From VRUE01 sp963725085 (GTDB lineage Bacteria; Actinomycetota; Thermoleophilia; Solirubrobacterales; 70-9), in NCBI GenBank assembly GCA_963725085.1, contig CAVRXM010000003.1, forward strand, positions 186,001 to 250,000: DNA of 64,000 nucleotides. The letters are read 5' to 3'. Within the stretch, counting starts at the first letter, position 1; the number at the start of each line of letters is the position of its first letter. The notes below the pieces were generated by a model. That model searched no databases, was not told the DNA's origin, and saw only the letters and a program-made list of their open reading frames with translations. Both the position numbers and the translations under genes were made by a program. This document shows positions 60,709 to 64,000 of this stretch, one piece after another.

Positions 60709-61730
60709 ATGCGCCCGATTCGAGCAGTCGGCGCGGCGGGCCTGATCACGATCTTCCTCGCGGCGACCGCAGCGCCCGCGCAGGCGAGCATTCCGGCCCG
60801 CGTCGCCGCCCTGCAGTCCGCCCTCAAGGCGCTGCACCTCTACAGCGGCTTCGTCGACGGGGTCAGGGGACCGCTGACCCGCCGCGGGATCGTCGCCCTC
60901 CAGCGCCGCCGCGGCCTCCACGTCGACGGGATCGCCGGCCCGAGGACCCGGCGGGCGCTCGGCTGGCGGGGCAGGCCCGGGCTCGGGAGCAGGGTGATCC
61001 GATACGGCGACAGGGGCTGGGACGTCGCCGCGCTCCAGTTCCTGCTCCAGCGGGCCGGTGACGGGCCGGGCAGGGCCGACGGCCTGTTCGGGCCGCTGAC
61101 CAGGGCCGCGGTCCTCCGGGCCCAGGAGAACGCCGGGATCTCGGTCGACGGCCTCGCCGGCCCGCAGACGATCCGGGCGCTGCGGGTCAGGAGCGGGCGG
61201 CGACAACGGCGAGGCGCCGACCGGCCCGGTTCGGTTCCTGCGACCGGTCCCGGGCCCGATCGGGTCGCCGTTCGGCGCCCCGCGCGTCGGTCACACCCAT
61301 ACGCGGAGTCGACTTCCCCGAGCCGGAAGGGACCCCGATCGGCGCGGCCGGTGTCGGGACGGTGATCTACGCCTCCTACAACGGCGGCGGCTACGGCAAC
61401 CTCGTCGTGATCCAGCACCGCCTCGGGTACACGAGCTGGTACGGGCACATGTCGAGGATCACCGCCTACGTCGGTGAGCACGTGGTCGGCGGGACCGGGA
61501 TCGGGTACGTCGGCTCGACCGGGGACGCGACCGGCCCCCACCTCCACTTCGAGGTCCGCCACTACGACACGCCGATCAACCCGGTGCCGCTCCTCCTCTC
61601 CGCCGTCGCCTCGAGCGCGCCCGGCGGGGCGCCACGCCCCAAGGCAGAGGAGTGCACGGGCAAACCGAGTCCGGCCAGAAAGCCTCCACCCGGCTCCGAC
61701 TGGATCGCGCGCGAACGCCTCTGCCGCTGA
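60709..61730 (+). CDS. Secreted M23 peptidase with two peptidoglycan-binding repeats (frame breaks)
   Basis: Signal peptide MRPIRAVGAAGLITIFLAAT to AQA. Two PG_binding_1 repeats: VAALQSALKALHLYSGFVDG with GIVALQRRRGLHVDGIAGPR, and DVAALQFLLQRAGDG with RAAVLRAQENAGISVDGLAG. One-base gains near 61195 and 61306 lead to GPIGSPFGAPRVGHTHT, GVDFPEPEGTPIGAAGVGTV and then NLVVIQHRLGYTSWYGHMSR and ATGPHLHFEVRHYDTPINPV. The metal ligands H..D and HLHFE of LytM-type endopeptidases are present. Corrected length is about 340 residues. Likely a cell-wall endopeptidase. Confidence 0.88.
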
Positions 61731-61790
61731 GCGCCGAGGGCGCCGGCGGACTGGCCGGACGGCCAGGACCCCTGTCCTAGAATCGGCGCG

Positions 61791-63337
61791 GTGAGCAGGG
61801 AGGTGACCACCGCGACCGCCGCCGGCCAGAGGGTGCGGGATCGGCTCGCGGGCAGGAAGGTCCTCCTCACCGGAGCCTCGGGCTTCCTCGGCAAGGCGGT
61901 GCTGGGCACGCTCCTGCGCAGCGCCCCGGACATCGACCAGCTCGTCGTCTTGCTGAGGGCGCCGGGCGGCTCGACCGCGGGCGAGCGCCTCGACAGCGTC
62001 CTCGCAGCCGACTGCTTCGACGGGCTTCCGCGCGAGGAGATCCGGGCCAAGCTCGAGTCGGGCCGGATCCGGGCGCTGCGCGGAGACCTCGAGATCGACG
62101 GGCTCGGCGACCAGCCGGCCGAGGCGCTGGCGGAGATCGACACCGTGATCCACTGCGCCGCCACCGTCTCGTTCGAGGAGGCGCTCGACGACGCCCTCGC
62201 CCTCAACACCTTCGGCCCGGTCCGGCTCCTGCAGCGGCTCCGCGAAAGCGGCTCCGACCCCGAGCTCGTCCACGTCTCGACCGCCTACGTCGCCGACCGC
62301 CAGTCGGGCCGGGTGCTCGAGGACGGCGTTCCGCATCACGGCGCTCGCCGGCCTCGACCCCGACGAGCTCCAGGCAACCGGGCGGCGGTGGCGGGAAGAG
62401 CTCGAGCGGGAATCGATCGAGGAGCCGCTCCGCGGCGGCTTCGCCAAGGCCGCCGAGCGCGACGCGGCACGGCGCGAGGGCCTGGTCGCCTCCGAGCGGG
62501 CCGAGGAGCTGCGCCGCCGCTGGGTCCGCGAGAAGCTCTCGCGCCGCAGCCGCCGGCACGCGATCGAGCTCGGGTGGCCCGACACCTACGCGCTCTCGAA
62601 GGCGCTCGGCGAGCGCCTCGTCGCCGAGCGCTCGGCCCCGACGACGATCATCCGGCCGACGATCATCGAGTCCGCCCTGAGGACGCCGAGCCCGGGCTGG
62701 CTCGAGGGGATCAAGGTCGCCGACCCGCTGATCCTCGCCTACGCCTCGCGCGGCCTCACCCACCTTCCCGGCCACGAGGACAACGTGATCGACATCGTCC
62801 CCGTCGACCTCGTCGCCAACGCCTGCGTCGTCGCCGCCGCCCATCCACCCGAGCACGGCCTGCGGACGATCGCGATCGCGAGCAGCGCCCGCAACCCGCT
62901 CTCGATCGGCCGCCTCGCGGAGGAGATCCGCGAGTACTTCCTCGGCCAGCCGCTGACCGGGCGCAACGGGTCTCCGATCAAGATCGGCCAACCTCAAGTT
63001 CGTCGACCGCCGGGTCGCGCTGCGATGGACGATCGGTCGCGAGCGGCTCGCTGCGGCGGCGGCACGGGTCGCGATGGCCTCCCCCGTCCACCTCCCGCTG
63101 GAGCGGACGCTGCGTTCGGCCCGCTCGCTCGCCGAACGGGTGACGCGGATGGTCAAGATCTACGGCGCCTACACCGAGCTCGACTGCCGATTCGACGACG
63201 CCAACGCCTGCACCCTCGCCAACCTCCTCTCCGAGGCCGACCGCGCCGAGCTCTCCTTCGACACGGCGGCGATCGATTGGGACTCCTACCTTCAGGAGAT
63301 CCACCTGCCGCAGGTGCGGCGCCTCGCCGGCGGCTGA
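61791..63337 (+). CDS. Fatty-acyl-CoA reductase-like SDR protein (two frame breaks)
   Basis: GTG start. NAD(P) fold VLLTGASGFLGKAVLGTLLR, IDTVIHCAATVSFEEALDDA and VHVSTAYVADRQSG. A one-base gain near 62337 leads to ITALAGLDPDELQATGRRW, LGWPDTYALSKALGERLVAE (Y-x3-K) and TTIIRPTIIESALRTPSPGW, typical of the NAD_binding_4 (male-sterility/FAR) group. Another gain near 62995 leads to NLKFVDRRVALRWTIGRERL and SVHLPLERTLRSARSLAERV-like sequence to the stop. Corrected length is about 515 residues. It would reduce a long-chain acyl-CoA or thioester to an alcohol or aldehyde (wax or alkane-type lipids), by family. Confidence 0.85.
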
Positions 63338-63444
63338 GCTCAGCGGCCCTCGATTTCTCGCAAATAGCAGGGTGATCCCCGTCGCCCGCGGTGGCCGCGG
63401 TTACGCTCGCCCGCACTCGCTGGACGACGACGAAGGGAGGAGTC

Positions 63445-63801
63445 GTGAAGCTGGTCATCGGCATCGTCCGCCCGGAGAAGGCGAACGACGTGCTCGAAGC
63501 GCTCTACAGGGCCGAGGTCCGGGGCGTTTCGATCAGCAGGGTTCAGGGACACGGAGGGGAGCTCGACCGGGTCGAGACCTACCGCGGCACGACGGTGAAG
63601 ATGGGACTCTCGGACAAGGTCAGGTTCGAGGTCGCGGTCTCGGACTCGTTCGTGACGGCGACGGTCGAGGCGCTGCGCGAGGGAGCGCAGACCGGCCAGG
63701 TCGGCGACGGCAAGATCTTCGTCGTCCCGCTCGAGCAGGCGGTCAGGATCCGGACCGGCGAGTCCGACGAGGCGGCCGTGACCCCGGTGGCGAAACGATG
63801 A
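63445..63801 (+). CDS. glnB: PII nitrogen regulatory protein (GlnB/GlnK)
   Basis: 118 residues from a GTG preceded by GGGAGGAG. KLVIGIVRPEKANDVLEALY is the first strand-helix, GVSISRVQGHGGELDRVETY the T-loop approach. The T-loop Tyr in TYRGTTVKMG is at the position uridylylated or adenylylated in PII proteins, although the loop is shorter than usual and lacks the GRQKG motif. KVRFEVAVSDSFVTATVEAL and TGQVGDGKIFVVPLEQAVRI(RTGE) form the B-loop and C-terminal part with conserved G-x-GDGKIFV. Coupled (ATGA) to an ammonium transporter gene, which suggests the GlnK role of controlling Amt. Confidence 0.92.
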   Translation: MKLVIGIVRPEKANDVLEALYRAEVRGVSISRVQGHGGELDRVETYRGTTVKMGLSDKVRFEVAVSDSFVTATVEALREGAQTGQVGDGKIFVVPLEQAVRIRTGESDEAAVTPVAKR

Positions 63802-64000
63802 GCGGCCACGTCGACAGCGGCGACACCGCCTGGATGCTGGCGGCGACCGCGCTGGTGCTGATGATGACCCCTGCCCTCGGCCTCTTCTACGCCGGCCTCG
63901 TCCGCTCGAAGAACACCCTCAACACCTTCATGATGTCGATCGCGGCGATCGCGGTCGCGATGGTCACCTGGGCGCTGATCGGGTACTCGCTCGCCTTCGA
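63798..64000 (+). CDS. amt: Ammonium transporter Amt, 5' part only (runs off window)
   Basis: ATG overlaps the PII stop. About 67 codons are visible: MSGHVDSGDTAWMLAATALV, LMMTPALGLFYAGLVRSKN, TLNTFMMSIAAIAVAMVTW, ALIGYSLAF. TPALGLFYAGLVRSKN...M is the strictly conserved first-helix region of Amt/MEP/Rh channels, with the FYAGLVR segment on the ammonium path. No signal peptide beyond the first helix. Partner of the adjacent PII protein. Confidence 0.94.
   Translation, partial: MSGHVDSGDTAWMLAATALVLMMTPALGLFYAGLVRSKNTLNTFMMSIAAIAVAMVTWALIGYSLAF

Overview
The window is very GC-rich, strongly biased to G/C in third codon positions, and densely coded. It carries F420-dependent (LLM-type) oxidoreductases, an egtB-egtD ergothioneine pair, a primary sigma factor with a region 1.1, class II fructose-bisphosphatase GlpX, a split proton-translocating transhydrogenase, a PII-Amt pair and a complete type IV pilus locus. 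Together these suggest an actinobacterium of the Thermoleophilia/Solirubrobacterales kind. That placement is inferred from gene content; there is no rRNA in the window to confirm it.

Layout. About 2.2-19.4 kb (all minus strand) is a type IV pilus locus. In transcription order it holds: a second PilT-type ATPase, a PilX-like minor pilin, a membrane-anchored thioredoxin-fold protein, PilB, PilT, PilC, a c-di-GMP-I (GEMM) riboswitch, the major pilin, a secreted beta-propeller protein, two prepilins (PilW-like and PilV-like), an unassigned protein, prepilin peptidase PilD, PilM, PilN, PilO and a further one-helix assembly protein. Downstream lie an HxlR regulator and a possible HEPN-domain protein. 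The riboswitch sits directly before the pilin gene, so pilin output is probably set by c-di-GMP. The propeller protein sits with the minor pilins, where PilY1 lies in Gram-negative bacteria.

19.5-33 kb: rpoD with a possible SOS box and an attenuator-like hairpin upstream, a YihY-type membrane protein, glpX, an F420 oxidoreductase, egtB-egtD, a thioesterase-methyltransferase pair, a TadE-like secreted protein, an AbiEi/DUF559 nuclease gene bounded exactly by two copies of a long palindrome, the pntAa-pntAb-pntB transhydrogenase and a second F420 oxidoreductase. 33-45 kb: a CtpE-like P-type ATPase, fatty-acid or acetyl-CoA enzymes (thioesterase, crotonase, thiolase), an ECF sigma/anti-sigma pair, a PAS protein with a metallo-beta-lactamase-fold hydrolase, and a two-gene methylthioadenosine salvage unit. 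44-53 kb: an OpuC-type compatible-solute ABC transporter, a MarR-MFS exporter pair, a voltage-sensor-like ion channel, acetyl-CoA synthetase and a decayed acetate transporter. 53-64 kb: an ETHE1-like persulfide dioxygenase, two cell-wall hydrolases, an rRNA/tRNA methyltransferase, an alpha/beta hydrolase, a glyoxalase whose 3' end is duplicated around a small phasin-like gene, a Vgb-like secreted propeller, a fatty-acyl reductase-like enzyme and glnB-amt, the last cut by the window end.

Sequence quality. Many genes at 0-18.3 kb and 45-63.3 kb are split by single-base frame changes. Nearly all are net +1 insertions, and the reading continues cleanly in the next frame. The 18.3-45 kb stretch is almost free of them. 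I treat these as probable consensus errors and annotate the genes full length, noting each break. I saw no tRNA, rRNA, CRISPR array, transposase or integrase. No gap without a gene exceeds 300 bases.
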